This document shows positions 27,799 through 36,409 of a stretch of 64,000 bases of DNA, one piece after another. Position numbers and translations under genes: made by a program. Origin of the DNA: Lipingzhangella_A rawalii (GTDB taxonomy: Bacteria > Actinomycetota > Actinomycetes > Streptosporangiales > Streptosporangiaceae); contig NZ_JAVLVT010000003.1 in NCBI RefSeq assembly GCF_031628175.1, positions 434,001 to 498,000 on the forward strand. The letters run 5' to 3'. Under the pieces are notes generated by a model. That model worked only from the letters and a program-made list of their open reading frames with translations. It was not told the origin of the DNA and did not search any database. Within the stretch, counting starts at the first letter, position 1. Every line of letters starts with the position of its first letter.

Positions 27799-28842
27799 AT
27801 GCCGTCGCGTCCAGACCCCGAGGAGATCGAAGCCGTCCTGCTCGGCGGCCCGGCGCGGTACACGCGTGCGGAAGCGGTGGCGCGGTCCGGTGCCACCCCG
27901 GAGTTCGCGCGCCGCGTCTGGCGTGCCCTCGGTTTCGTCACCTGGGATGAGGACGCTGCGGTGTTCACGGACCGGGACGTGGAAGCGCTGAGCCGTGCCA
28001 CGGACCTGTTGCGGCGTGGGGTCCTCACCGAGGACGCGGCCGTGCGCCTGGCACGGGCCATGGGCCAGACCATGGCCCGACTGGCCGACTGGCAGACCAG
28101 TGTCCTGAGCACCCAGGGGCAGTCCCGGGAGGATGCCGGACAGCAGGACGGTGCGTCCCCGCCGGCCTCCGCCCGCACCCCCGAAGAGGCACTCGGCGCA
28201 CTCGCGGGACTCGCGCCGGAACTGCTTCCGGACGTGGAGGAACTGCTCGTCTACGCGTGGCGTCGACAGTTGGCCGCCTCCGCCACCCGAACCCTGGCGG
28301 TGCTGCGCGACGGCGACGACCACGCACCGAACTATTTCCCCCTCGTGGTCGGGTTCGCCGACCTGGCCTCCTTCACCACGCTCAGCCGGGACCTCGACGA
28401 GGTCGAACTCGCCGAGCTCGTGGAACAGTTCGAGGCCACCGCGGCCGACGACATCGCCTCCGGCGGTGGCCGTGTCGTGAAAACTCTCGGCGATGCGGTC
28501 CTGTACGTGGCCAACTCCGCGGATCAGGCCGCCGACGTGGCGCTGCGGCTCGCCGAGGGCCTGGACACGACGGCGGCGGTGCCCGACGTGCGGGTGGGGC
28601 TGGCCTACGGCCCCGTGCTGGCGCTCCTCGGGGACGTCTTCGGGACCACCGTGAACCGGGCGAGTCGACTCACCTCGTTCGCCCGACCCGGGACGGTCCT
28701 CATTGACGAGGCTCTCGCCGAGCAGCTCACGGACGATCCCGCCTACCTCGTGACCCAGGTCCGTGCCCGGCACGCCCACGGCCTGGGGCAGCTCCAGCCC
28801 TACGCGCTGCGGCGCAGCTTCGAGTATCCCCGCCGAACCTGA
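27799..28842 (+). CDS. Class III adenylate cyclase with N-terminal regulatory domain
   Basis: This 347-residue soluble cyclase makes cAMP from ATP. The catalytic homology domain (about 180-340) has both metal aspartates (D188 in VGFADLASFT and D232 in VKTLGDAVLY), the adenine-selecting Lys228, and the transition-state pair N286/R290 in TTVNRASRL, so it looks competent. The N-terminal 165 residues (EEIEAVLLGGPARYTRAEAVARSG ... LARAMGQTMARLADWQ) resemble the all-helical adenylate cyclase regulatory domain of Mycobacterium Rv1264, which senses pH. There are no membrane segments. It is followed 98 bp later by an MBL-fold gene. The effector is unknown. Confidence 0.93.
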   Translation: MPSRPDPEEIEAVLLGGPARYTRAEAVARSGATPEFARRVWRALGFVTWDEDAAVFTDRDVEALSRATDLLRRGVLTEDAAVRLARAMGQTMARLADWQTSVLSTQGQSREDAGQQDGASPPASARTPEEALGALAGLAPELLPDVEELLVYAWRRQLAASATRTLAVLRDGDDHAPNYFPLVVGFADLASFTTLSRDLDEVELAELVEQFEATAADDIASGGGRVVKTLGDAVLYVANSADQAADVALRLAEGLDTTAAVPDVRVGLAYGPVLALLGDVFGTTVNRASRLTSFARPGTVLIDEALAEQLTDDPAYLVTQVRARHAHGLGQLQPYALRRSFEYPRRT

Positions 28843-28940
28843 GGCCGAGGCCGCCCCCCCGAACACCCGGCACCGACACCGTTGGGCGGAGACGGCACCA
28901 TCCGCGAACGTGACGGTACTGTGTGCGGTGGAGGTCCGAG

Positions 28941-29585
28941 ATGACACAGCCAACGGAGTCCACACGTCCCCCGAACATCCCCGTGGACCACATCGTCACC
29001 TCGGGGGTGGTGCGGCGCGGTGGCCTGGAGTGGGACGTCGACACCAATGTGTGGATGGTGGGTAACGACCGGACCGCGATCGTGCTCGACGCCGCCCACG
29101 ACGCCCAAGCGGTGGCACGTGCCCTGGGGGACCGGGAGCTGATGGCCATTGTCTGTACACACGGGCACCACGGTCATATCAACGCCGCTGTGGAGCTGGC
29201 CGAGCTCACCGACAGCCCGATCCTACTGCACCCGGACGATGACGGGCTGTGGCACCCGGTGTATCCGGATCGGCCCCCGGACGCCCCGCTGTTGGCGGGA
29301 GAGCGGCTCCAGGCCGGCGATGTGGAGTTGCGGGTGCTGCACACGCCCGGGCATACCCCCGGAGGGGTCTGTCTGTACGCCCCCGACATCGGGACCGTGT
29401 TCACCGGAGACACACTCCTGTGGGACGGGCCAGGGTCGACGCGGGCGCCCGAGGCCGACCCCGCCCTTCTCGTGCGTACGATCCGGGAACAGTTGTTGTC
29501 CCTACCGGTGGATACCGTGGTGCTTCCCGGGCACGGGTCGTCCACGACGGTCGGTGCGGCCACGGATGTCCTGGCGGGCCGCTGA
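28941..29585 (+). CDS. MBL-fold hydrolase with altered metal motif
   Basis: This is a 214-residue metallo-beta-lactamase-fold protein of the glyoxalase II/Rv2260-like type. Later metal ligands are present in LHTPGHTPGG, VFTGDTLLW and VLPGHGSST. The first motif, normally HxHxDH, reads H74-G-H76-H77-G78-H79, so the aspartate of metal site 2 is a glycine. I checked the codons (cac ggg cac cac ggt cat) and the reading frame is clean. The protein may bind a single metal, use His77, or have changed chemistry. GGAGG is 6 nt upstream of the ATG at 28941. Such genes often act in thiol or lactoyl-thioester detoxification, but the substrate cannot be assigned. Confidence 0.88.
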   Translation: MTQPTESTRPPNIPVDHIVTSGVVRRGGLEWDVDTNVWMVGNDRTAIVLDAAHDAQAVARALGDRELMAIVCTHGHHGHINAAVELAELTDSPILLHPDDDGLWHPVYPDRPPDAPLLAGERLQAGDVELRVLHTPGHTPGGVCLYAPDIGTVFTGDTLLWDGPGSTRAPEADPALLVRTIREQLLSLPVDTVVLPGHGSSTTVGAATDVLAGR

Positions 29586-29586
29586 T

Positions 29587-29618
29587 CCCGGAACCGTGGC
29601 GGGACGCCACCGTCCGGG
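29587..29618. terminator. Hairpin between convergent MBL and histidine kinase genes
   Basis: CCCGGA/TCCGGG and inner GTGGCG/CGCCAC stems form a hairpin with a small internal loop and a 3-nt apex, placed 2 nt after the MBL stop and before the kinase stop. It probably ends both transcripts. Confidence 0.6.
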
Positions 29619-29625
29619 CACAACC

Positions 29626-30936
29626 TCACACGGGGCCGGAGTCCCGGGCCAGGTCCGGAATTTCCGCGGGCAGAAACAACGCGAATGTGGCCGGCCGGTT
29701 ACAGATCAACTCGATTCGGGAACCCGCGGCCTCGGCCAGGTGGCGTGCCAGCGCCAGGCCGACACCGGTCCCGTTGCCGCCACTGACGGCCCGGTCGAAT
29801 ATGCGTGGTGCCAGCTGTGGTGGTACTCCCCGCCCCTCGTCGCTGACCTCGACGCGGACCGTGTGCCCCGAGGCGACACTGTGCACGGTGACGGTTCCGG
29901 CGCCGTGCTGGACCGAGTTCTCCACGAGCGTGCCCAGGATCTGGCTGACGTCGCTGCGTACACTGCGCACGGTCAGCCCGCTGTCGCCCGACAGTCGCAG
30001 GTTGCGCCCCGCACGGGCGAGCACGGGCGTCCACTCCTCCGCAACTCCCTGCAACACCTCGTCCAGGGGCACCTGGGCCACCTCGGCGTGCTGGGTGTGG
30101 CGGGAGCGGCCCAGCAGCCGCTCCACGGTCTCCACCAGGCGCTCGGTCTGGGCCAGCGCGGCCTGCCCCTCCTCGCGCACCGTGTCCGGGTTGTTCGCTT
30201 CGGCGACGATCTCCTCCAGACGCATCGAGAGTGCGGTGAGGGGAGTGCGCAGCTGATGCGAGGCATCGGTGGCGAAGTGCCGTTCGCTGGCGATCAGCCC
30301 GGCCACACGTTCGGCACTACGGTCCAGAACCTCGGCGACCCGGTCGACCTCAGGAATCCCGTACCGGTGTCCCCAGGGAGATACCACCCCCGAGCCCAGC
30401 CGTTCCGCGGTGGCGGCGAGGTCCACGAGCGGGAGGGTGAGCCGGCGCGCCTGGAGCATCGCGAGGCCCACGGCACCGCCGATCGCCAGGAGGGACAGGG
30501 AGGCGATTCCCAGCCAGGCGCTGGCAATCCGGTCCCGGAACTCCCGGGAGTCCTGCCACACCACGACGCGGGCACCCGAGGTGGACTCGGCGCTGGCGCT
30601 GGGCGCCGACATGCGGGTTCCGTCCGTGTGCCGGTCCCAGTCGCCGGCGCGTAGGGTGGCGTCGCCGTCGCTCGGGGTGATCTCGATATCGCGTCCGGGA
30701 TAGACCTGGGTCAGATGCTCCAGGTCGAGCTGGGGGACGTTCCCGGGATCCGCACTGGTGGTGTCGATGTGGGCCGTCCCGTCGATGTCAGCGGCGATCG
30801 CCTCGGCCTCGCGCTGGAGCTGGCTCGTGTTGTCCCGCAGCACGGTCTGGTGCGTGAGCACGCCGAGCGGCAGTCCCAGCAGGAGGACGGCGATCACGGT
30901 GACCAGCAGGGTCGAGAACAGCAGGCGGCGTCGCAT
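29626..30936 (-). CDS. Membrane sensor histidine kinase
   Basis: This 436-residue kinase has a helix at residues 7-28, an extracytoplasmic sensor region (about 29-138) and a second helix at about 141-161. A HAMP-like linker follows, then the dimerisation box SERHFATDASHQLRTPL with His227, the N-box GTLVENSVQHG, the G1 box VSDEGRGVPP and the G2 box GNGTGVGLALARHLAEA. It lacks PAS domains. GGGAGGCATGAG is just before the ATG. Its partner response regulator lies upstream on the same strand, but 378 bp separates them, which is unusual. The signal is unknown; the sensor domain has no cysteine and no recognised fold. Confidence 0.93.
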   Translation of the reverse strand: MRRRLLFSTLLVTVIAVLLLGLPLGVLTHQTVLRDNTSQLQREAEAIAADIDGTAHIDTTSADPGNVPQLDLEHLTQVYPGRDIEITPSDGDATLRAGDWDRHTDGTRMSAPSASAESTSGARVVVWQDSREFRDRIASAWLGIASLSLLAIGGAVGLAMLQARRLTLPLVDLAATAERLGSGVVSPWGHRYGIPEVDRVAEVLDRSAERVAGLIASERHFATDASHQLRTPLTALSMRLEEIVAEANNPDTVREEGQAALAQTERLVETVERLLGRSRHTQHAEVAQVPLDEVLQGVAEEWTPVLARAGRNLRLSGDSGLTVRSVRSDVSQILGTLVENSVQHGAGTVTVHSVASGHTVRVEVSDEGRGVPPQLAPRIFDRAVSGGNGTGVGLALARHLAEAAGSRIELICNRPATFALFLPAEIPDLARDSGPV

Positions 30937-31314
30937 CTCATGCCTCCCGGGGGCAGTGGTCGGCCGAGTCCGTTGGCCCGGGCTCAGGTGCGTGCCAGCG
31001 CTCTGTGTGGTCGGGGTCGGAGCGGTGGCGTCCCCGCCTCGCGGGCGGCCGCGGTTGTGCTGGTACCGGATTTCGCCAGGCGTCGTCGACCCTGGGCAGC
31101 GCCGGTCGCGCGCCGAGCCGGGGTGGGCTGTGCACCGTCACGCTGTTTCCCCGGCAGTGGGGGGCGCGGGGCAGCCTCGTCCGGCTGTGCACGCGGATCG
31201 GTGGGGTGAGCCTCGTTCGACGTCCGCCGGGGAGCGTCGCGGCGCGGTTCCGGCGGCGACCGCAACTCCAGCACCCGGTGGTCACCACCAGGTCAGCGGT
31301 CCGTCCAGGCGGAC
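30937..31314. other. 378-bp gap between response regulator and histidine kinase
   Basis: No gene is supported. Open frames exist on both strands, but they are Pro/Arg-rich and lack ribosome sites. A 13-bp palindrome, GGTGGT-C-ACCACC, lies at 31277-31289 and might be a regulatory site for the kinase gene. Confidence 0.5.
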
Positions 31315-31983
31315 CTAGTCGCGTTCGAAGCGAAACCCCACACCGCGAACCGTGGTGATGTAGGACGGCTGGTGTGCGTCGTCGCCGAGTTTGCGGCGCA
31401 GCCAGGAAACGTGCATGTCCAGGGTTTTGGTGGATCCCCACCAGTTGGTGTCCCAGACCTCCCGCATGATCTGTTCCCGGGTGACCACCTTGCCGGCGTC
31501 CCGGACCATGACCCGGAGCAGGTCGAACTCCTTGGTGGTGAGGTGGAGTTCCCGGTCGCCGATCCAGGCACGGCGCGACTCGTTGTCGATCCGCACCCCA
31601 TGCACAACCGGAACCTCGGCCCCACCGCGGCGGAGTAGGGCACGCACCCGAGCGAGGAGTTCCGCGAGACGGAATGGCTTGGTGACATAGTCGTCCGCGC
31701 CCGCATCGAGCCCCACCACGGTGTCTACCTCGTCGGCGCGGGCGGTGAGGATCAGTACCGGTGTGCCATGTCCTTCGGAACGGATACGGCGACACACGTC
31801 CAGCCCGTCCATTTCTGGTAGGCCCAGATCAAGCACGATGAGGTCGATATCGCCGGCGCGGGCACGTTCCAGTGTGGCCACACCGTCGACGGTGACCTCG
31901 ACGGAGTAACCCTCCCGGCGGAGCGCGCGGGCCAGCGGCTCGGAGATAGAGGTGTCGTCTTCGGCCAGCAAAACGCAGGTCAT
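31315..31983 (-). CDS. OmpR-family response regulator
   Basis: This 222-residue regulator has an N-terminal receiver with acidic pocket EDD at 8-10, phosphoryl acceptor D52 (LIVLDLGLPEMDG) and the conserved KPF lysine in DDYVTKPFRLAELLARV. A C-terminal winged helix (GVRIDNESRRAWIGDRELHLTTKEFDLLRVMV ... WLRRKLGDD ... TTVRGVGFRFERD) follows. The frame continues upstream, but the ATG at 31983 starts the receiver correctly and has TACGAT exactly 7 nt before it, so the message is probably leaderless. It pairs with the histidine kinase downstream. Confidence 0.95.
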   Translation of the reverse strand: MTCVLLAEDDTSISEPLARALRREGYSVEVTVDGVATLERARAGDIDLIVLDLGLPEMDGLDVCRRIRSEGHGTPVLILTARADEVDTVVGLDAGADDYVTKPFRLAELLARVRALLRRGGAEVPVVHGVRIDNESRRAWIGDRELHLTTKEFDLLRVMVRDAGKVVTREQIMREVWDTNWWGSTKTLDMHVSWLRRKLGDDAHQPSYITTVRGVGFRFERD

Positions 31984-31990
31984 GACACTG

Positions 31991-31996
31991 ATCGTA
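31991..31996 (-). promoter_or_regulatory. -10-like element for leaderless response regulator gene
   Basis: On the minus strand TACGAT lies exactly 7 nt before the ATG at 31983, and no Shine-Dalgarno sequence is present. Confidence 0.45.
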
Positions 31997-32202
31997 AGTC
32001 GGATGGTGATGTTTTCCCGGTTATGCACGCCGTTCACCACGCACTCGGACCGAACAACATTCGCACTCGAGGCGACAAACCGGGATGTGTGGTGTATCTC
32101 CGGCGAGGGTAACCGGGGTGTGGTTCGGCGTGACCGAATTTCGGGGCCCGGGTCAACGTCCGCTCGGTGAAGCCGCGAGGCCGGCCCGGGTGCCTGAGTG
32201 GG

Positions 32203-32670
32203 TCACGAGGTGGACTGCGGTGTGTGCCTGCCTGTGGCCGGCGGCTCGGCGGGGAACACCCACCGCTTATAACTCCAGAACCGGAACAGCGAGCCCAGCG
32301 CAACTCCGACAACGTTTCCGGCGATGTTGCGCGCGAGGGGGCCGTCGAGCCCCAACAGGTAGACCGCGACTCCCAGACAGCCCACCTGGATTCCCAGGCC
32401 GACGGCGTTGAGAACGAAGAACAGCGCGTACTCGCGGGCCAGCCCGGTCCGCGCCCGGTGGCCGAAGGTCCAGAACCGATTGCCCACAAAGGCCACGAAT
32501 GTCGCGCAGAGCGTCCCCAGGGCCTGACCGAGGAGCTCTTGGGCGCCCAGGCCGTACCAGAACAGGTTCGTGGCGCCCACCTGGGTGGCGTAGGCGAGCG
32601 CCCCGACGGTGCCGAACTTGGCTACCTCGTGAAAGAGCTGGGAAAACCGCTGGTACAGGCGGGTGATCAC
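32203..32670 (-). CDS. GtrA-family membrane protein
   Basis: This 155-residue protein has four hydrophobic helices and the GtrA hallmarks FGTVGALAYATQVGATNLFWYGLG, FVGNRFWTFGHR and FRFWSYKRWVFP. GtrA-like proteins are thought to help move polyprenyl-linked sugars across the membrane for glycosylation of surface polymers. It is divergent from purK, the arrangement known from Mycobacterium (Rv3277/Rv3276c). The start is a GTG with GGGAGC about 12 nt upstream, so the exact start is only moderately certain. Confidence 0.9.
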   Translation of the reverse strand: MITRLYQRFSQLFHEVAKFGTVGALAYATQVGATNLFWYGLGAQELLGQALGTLCATFVAFVGNRFWTFGHRARTGLAREYALFFVLNAVGLGIQVGCLGVAVYLLGLDGPLARNIAGNVVGVALGSLFRFWSYKRWVFPAEPPATGRHTPQSTS

Positions 32671-32798
32671 ACCGATGACGCGCTCCCGGGCCAGGAGTCG
32701 GAGTTCACTAGACTCGCACTGGAGGACTGTGCTGGGTGACAGTACCAGTCCGGACGAGACAGTGCCGCTGCCGGCAACAAGGTGGGAGAACCAGTCCA

Positions 32799-33965
32799 GT
32801 GGAGGAGCTCAAGGGTGCCACCCCAGTGGTGGGCATGGTGGGTGGAGGGCAGCTGGCGCGTATGACCCAGCAGTCCGCGATCGCACTCGGTATCGACCTG
32901 CGGATTCTGGCCCGCACCCCCGAGGACAGCGCTGCCCGGGTCGTCGGCAACGTCCAGCTTGGGGATGACCGGTCCCTAACCGATATCCGTACCTTCGCGA
33001 AGTCGTGCGATGTGGTGACCTTCGACCACGAGCATGTTCCCGACTCCGTGCTGCGCCAGTTGACCGCGGAGGAGTTTCGTCTGCGTCCTGGGCGTGCGGC
33101 CCTGCGGCACGCCCAGGACAAGCTGCGCATGCGCACCCGCAACACCGAGTTGGGGATGCCCAATCCCCGGTGGCAGGCGGTGTCGAACATCGATCAGGTC
33201 ACGAGTTTCGCCGCGGAGACGGGGTGGCCGGTGATCATCAAGGCGGCCCGGGGTGGATACGACGGCAAGGGAGTGTGGCCGGTCTCCGACGAGGCGGAGG
33301 CGGCCGCGGTGGTGCGTCGTGCCGTCCAGGAGAGCATTCCCCTGCTCGTCGAGGAACGGGTGCGTTTTCGTCGGGAGCTGGCCGTGCAGGTCGCTCGCTC
33401 GCCGCACGGTCAGGCAGCGGTGTACCCGGTCGTGGAGACACGGCAGCGCGACGGTATCTGCCACGAGGTCGTGGCGCCCGCCCCCGGACTGGACGACGAG
33501 CGGGCCGCCCAAGCCCAGCAGGTGGCGGTTGAGCTGGCACACGCCCTGGACGTGGTGGGACTGCTCGCCGTCGAGCTGTTCGAGACCGACACCGGGGTCG
33601 TCGTCAACGAGCTCGCGATGCGGCCGCACAATTCCGGGCACTGGACCATCGACGGGGCTGCGACCTCGCAGTTCGAACAGCACCTGCGGGCCGTGCTGAA
33701 CCTGCCACTGGGGCGACCGGACGCGCTCGCGCCGGTCACGGTGATGGCGAATGTTCTCGGTGGCCAGGACCCGGACGTGCACGGTCGCCTGGTGCACGTC
33801 CTGGCCAAGGATCCGGACGTCAAGGTCCACCTCTATGGCAAGGAGGTGCGCCCGGGGCGCAAGATCGGTCATGTAACTGTCCGGGGAAGCGACCCGGCGG
33901 ACCTGGTGGCGCGCGCGCAGGACGCCGCCGCCCACCTCAACGGAAACGGAGTCGAGGATGAGTGA
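32799..33965 (+). CDS. purK: PurK, N5-carboxyaminoimidazole ribonucleotide synthase
   Basis: This is an ATP-grasp enzyme of de novo purine synthesis that carboxylates AIR with ATP and bicarbonate to N5-CAIR. PVVGMVGGGQLARMTQQSA is the standard N terminus, VIIKAARGGYDGKGVW binds ATP, and ELFETDTGVVVNELAMRPHNSGHWTIDGA is the Mg-ATP/active-site block. The GTG at 32799 has GGGAG 10 nt upstream. A GTG at 32736 would add 21 residues unlike the family. The stop overlaps purE by 8 nt, so the two are coupled. Confidence 0.96.
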   Translation: MEELKGATPVVGMVGGGQLARMTQQSAIALGIDLRILARTPEDSAARVVGNVQLGDDRSLTDIRTFAKSCDVVTFDHEHVPDSVLRQLTAEEFRLRPGRAALRHAQDKLRMRTRNTELGMPNPRWQAVSNIDQVTSFAAETGWPVIIKAARGGYDGKGVWPVSDEAEAAAVVRRAVQESIPLLVEERVRFRRELAVQVARSPHGQAAVYPVVETRQRDGICHEVVAPAPGLDDERAAQAQQVAVELAHALDVVGLLAVELFETDTGVVVNELAMRPHNSGHWTIDGAATSQFEQHLRAVLNLPLGRPDALAPVTVMANVLGGQDPDVHGRLVHVLAKDPDVKVHLYGKEVRPGRKIGHVTVRGSDPADLVARAQDAAAHLNGNGVEDE

Positions 33966-34497
33966 TCCCCGCCCGCGTGTCGGTGTCGTCATGGGAAGTG
34001 ACTCCGACTGGCCGGTGATGCAGGAGGCCGCGACGGCGCTACGCGAGTTCGGAGTGGACTACGAGGTCGATGTGGTCTCCGCGCATCGCATGCCGCAGCG
34101 GATGCTCGACTACGGGGCCGGTGCGGCCGATCGGGGACTTGCGGTGATCATCGCCGGTGCCGGTGGCGCCGCCCACCTGCCCGGGATGCTCGCCTCGGTG
34201 ACCCCGCTGCCCGTGGTCGGGGTTCCGGTGCCGCTCAAGAATCTGGACGGGATGGATTCGCTGCTGTCCATCGCACAGATGCCGGCCGGGGTTCCGGTGG
34301 CCACCGTCGCCGTGGGGGGCGCCCGCAACGCGGGTCTTCTCGCGGTGCGCATCCTGGCTGCGCAGGATCCCGACCTGCGGAACCGGATGGAAAGCTACCA
34401 GCGGGAGCTACGTGAGGCCGCCGAGGAGAAGGGCGAGCGCCTGCGCCGCCAGGCCGCCCGCGAGGCCGAAGGTGTCGGTTTCGGGGTTGGAGGCTGA
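33958..34497 (+). CDS. purE: PurE, N5-CAIR mutase
   Basis: This 179-residue class I PurE converts N5-CAIR to CAIR. GVVMGSDSDWPVM is the phosphate-binding loop, VVSAHRMPQRM carries the catalytic histidine, and AGAGGAAHLPGMLASVTPLPVVGVPVP completes the active site. The last 25 residues are a charged, probably disordered tail. It overlaps the end of purK by 8 nt. Together the pair supplies the carboxylation step of purine synthesis. Confidence 0.97.
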   Translation: MSDPRPRVGVVMGSDSDWPVMQEAATALREFGVDYEVDVVSAHRMPQRMLDYGAGAADRGLAVIIAGAGGAAHLPGMLASVTPLPVVGVPVPLKNLDGMDSLLSIAQMPAGVPVATVAVGGARNAGLLAVRILAAQDPDLRNRMESYQRELREAAEEKGERLRRQAAREAEGVGFGVGG

Positions 34498-34657
34498 GGC
34501 CGTTCTCGCGCCTGCCCCATTCCGCGGCGCCCCGGGTCACCGGGCGGTCACCGCACCGGGACGGATACGGTTCGTACCCCGGCAGGGGGCCAGTCCGTGG
34601 GACCCTGCGCGCCGCACCCGAGGGCGTACCGGGCGGGTACAGGCACCAGGTATCCCG

Positions 34658-35989
34658 TCAGGGACGTCCCAGGGCCCGGTAGGTCCAGCCGTGGGAGCGC
34701 CAGTACTCGGGGTCCAGTGCGTTGCGGCCGTCCACGATGGCGCGGTGGGCAACCACCTTGGCCAGCTCGTCGGGGTCGGCATCCCGGAACTCCGGCCATT
34801 CGGTCAGCAGCAGCATGACGTCGGCGTCCCGGGCCGCCTCCACCATGGTGTGTGCGTAGTTCAGCTCCGGGTGCGCCGCACGCGCGTTCTCCAGGGCTTC
34901 GGGGTCGTAGACCGTGACATGTCCGCCGTGGGCGTGGATGGTTGCCGCCACGTCCAGGGCGGGCGAGTCCCGCGTGTCGTCGGAGTTGGGCTTGAACGCA
35001 GCGCCCAGCACCCCCACCACCCGTCCGTTGAGGTCTCCGCCCACGACTCCGCGGGTCAGGTCGACCATCCGCGCCCTTCGGCGCTGGTTGATCGCGTCGA
35101 CCTCCCGGAGGAAGGACAGGGCGGGCTCCACCCCCAGCTCGTCGGCACGGGCCATGAACGCGCGGATGTCTTTGGGGAGGCAGCCTCCCCCGAAGCCGAG
35201 GCCGGGGCCGAGGAACTTGCCCCCGATTCGGTCGTCGTAGGAGAGGGCTTCGGCGAGTTTCGTCACGTCCGCGTTGGTGGCTTCGCTCACCTCGGCCATG
35301 GCATTGATGAAGGAGATCTTCGTTGCCAGGAACGCGTTGGCCGAGACCTTCACCAGCTCCGCGGTCTGTAGGTCTGTGACCAGGAACGGTATTCCGGCGC
35401 TGATCTGGCTCGCATAGACTTCCCGAAGCGCCGCCTCGGTGCGTTCGGAGGTGCATCCGGCCACGATCCGGTTCGGCCGCAGCGTGTCCTCGACCGCGAA
35501 GCCCTCCCGCAGAAACTCGGGGTTCCACGCGAGTTCGGCCGCCGCGCCGACCGGCGCCGTTTCCGCCAGGTACTCGGCGAGTCCAGCGGCGGTCCCCACC
35601 GGAACCGTGGACTTTCCGGCGATGACACAGGGGCGGTCGAGGTGCGGAGCGAGACTGGCGATGGCACTGTTCACGGCGGCCAGGTCGGCTGCGTTGGAGT
35701 CCTCCTGCTGTGGGGTACCCACGCACAGGAAGTGGACGTCGGCGAAGGCCGCGATCTCGGCGAAGTCCGAGGTGAACCGGAGCCGTCCCTGTGCAACGTT
35801 CCGCTGGAGCACTGGGTTGAGCCCCGGCTCGTAGAACGGTGCCTGTCCGGTGGCCAGCCGCTCCAGCTTGGTTGGATCCACGTCGATCGCGAGCACCTCG
35901 AATCCGAGCTCGGCCATACAGGCCGCATGTGTCGTCCCGAGGTAGCCCGTGCCGATGACCGAGAGCCGGGATCGCTGTTGCTCCACCAC
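34658..35989 (-). CDS. UDP-glucose 6-dehydrogenase
   Basis: This 443-residue enzyme oxidises UDP-glucose to UDP-glucuronate with two NAD+. The N-terminal Rossmann fold has SVIGTGYLGTTHAACMAELG, the middle has LRPNRIVAGCTSERTE and ANAFLATKISFINAMAEV, and the catalytic cysteine is in LGFGGGCLPKDIRAF. The C-terminal UDP-binding domain has LGAAFKPNSDDTRDSPAL and LLTEWPEFRD. The frame is open upstream, but the GTG at 35989 (or the adjacent GTG at 35986) fits the family start, with GGAGGAAGG about 8-16 nt upstream. The product supplies uronic acid units for envelope polysaccharides made by nearby glycosyltransferases. Confidence 0.94.
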   Translation of the reverse strand: MVEQQRSRLSVIGTGYLGTTHAACMAELGFEVLAIDVDPTKLERLATGQAPFYEPGLNPVLQRNVAQGRLRFTSDFAEIAAFADVHFLCVGTPQQEDSNAADLAAVNSAIASLAPHLDRPCVIAGKSTVPVGTAAGLAEYLAETAPVGAAAELAWNPEFLREGFAVEDTLRPNRIVAGCTSERTEAALREVYASQISAGIPFLVTDLQTAELVKVSANAFLATKISFINAMAEVSEATNADVTKLAEALSYDDRIGGKFLGPGLGFGGGCLPKDIRAFMARADELGVEPALSFLREVDAINQRRRARMVDLTRGVVGGDLNGRVVGVLGAAFKPNSDDTRDSPALDVAATIHAHGGHVTVYDPEALENARAAHPELNYAHTMVEAARDADVMLLLTEWPEFRDADPDELAKVVAHRAIVDGRNALDPEYWRSHGWTYRALGRP

Positions 35990-36361
35990 TGCGTTGTCCT
36001 TCCTCCGACTGCCCGTGCTCTGGTCCGGCGCCAGCACCGTGTTCTCGTGCCACGGGGTGCAACACGGTATCGTCACCGTAATTCCATGGTGCGGGCAACC
36101 ACGCACCACGCCAACCGCACGTGGTTACGCTGCGGGTAACTCCGCGGGAACATCGGCCACAGGCCGCCACGCGTGGGCGATCCCGCACAGCACGGCCCGC
36201 CGCGCTCCGTGGCGCCCCAGTGCTCGCGCCGCGCGCGCCGCCCCGGACGGGGAGGGGAGACCGGCGCCGAGTCGTGCCGAATCCCCCGAGGTTGGGCCGC
36301 CCGCCGGGGTGGTCGGGTGGTCTCGACAGCACCGCAACTGTGGTCCAGGGCACAGCCTTAG

Positions 36362-36377
36362 GCTACTGACCAGTAGC
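36362..36377 (+). promoter_or_regulatory. TetR-type palindromic operator before the acyl-CoA dehydrogenase gene
   Basis: GCTACTG and CAGTAGC are perfect 7-bp inverted repeats around an AC centre. If transcription starts at the ATG (36410), the site covers about -48 to -33 and would overlap the -35 region, as expected for repression. The regulator is not encoded next to it. Confidence 0.5.
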
Positions 36378-36397
36378 AATGCCGGTATTCTCTCCCT

Positions 36398-36403
36398 TAC
36401 CAT
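36398..36403 (+). promoter_or_regulatory. -10-like element for leaderless acyl-CoA dehydrogenase gene
   Basis: TACCAT ends 6 nt before the ATG at 36410, and no Shine-Dalgarno sequence is seen. Confidence 0.35.
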
Positions 36404-36409
36404 TCGGAT

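Larger units (their letters stand above)
35990..36409. other. 420-bp divergent region between UGD and acyl-CoA dehydrogenase
   Basis: I see no supported gene here. The right end holds a 16-bp palindrome (36362-36377) and a -10-like box for the acyl-CoA dehydrogenase gene. The rest is GC-rich without clear structure. Confidence 0.55.

Noticed and set aside
30984..31274. 96-codon Pro/Arg-rich frame in the two-component gap
   Set aside because: Composition is typical of GC-rich shadow frames and no start signal is present.
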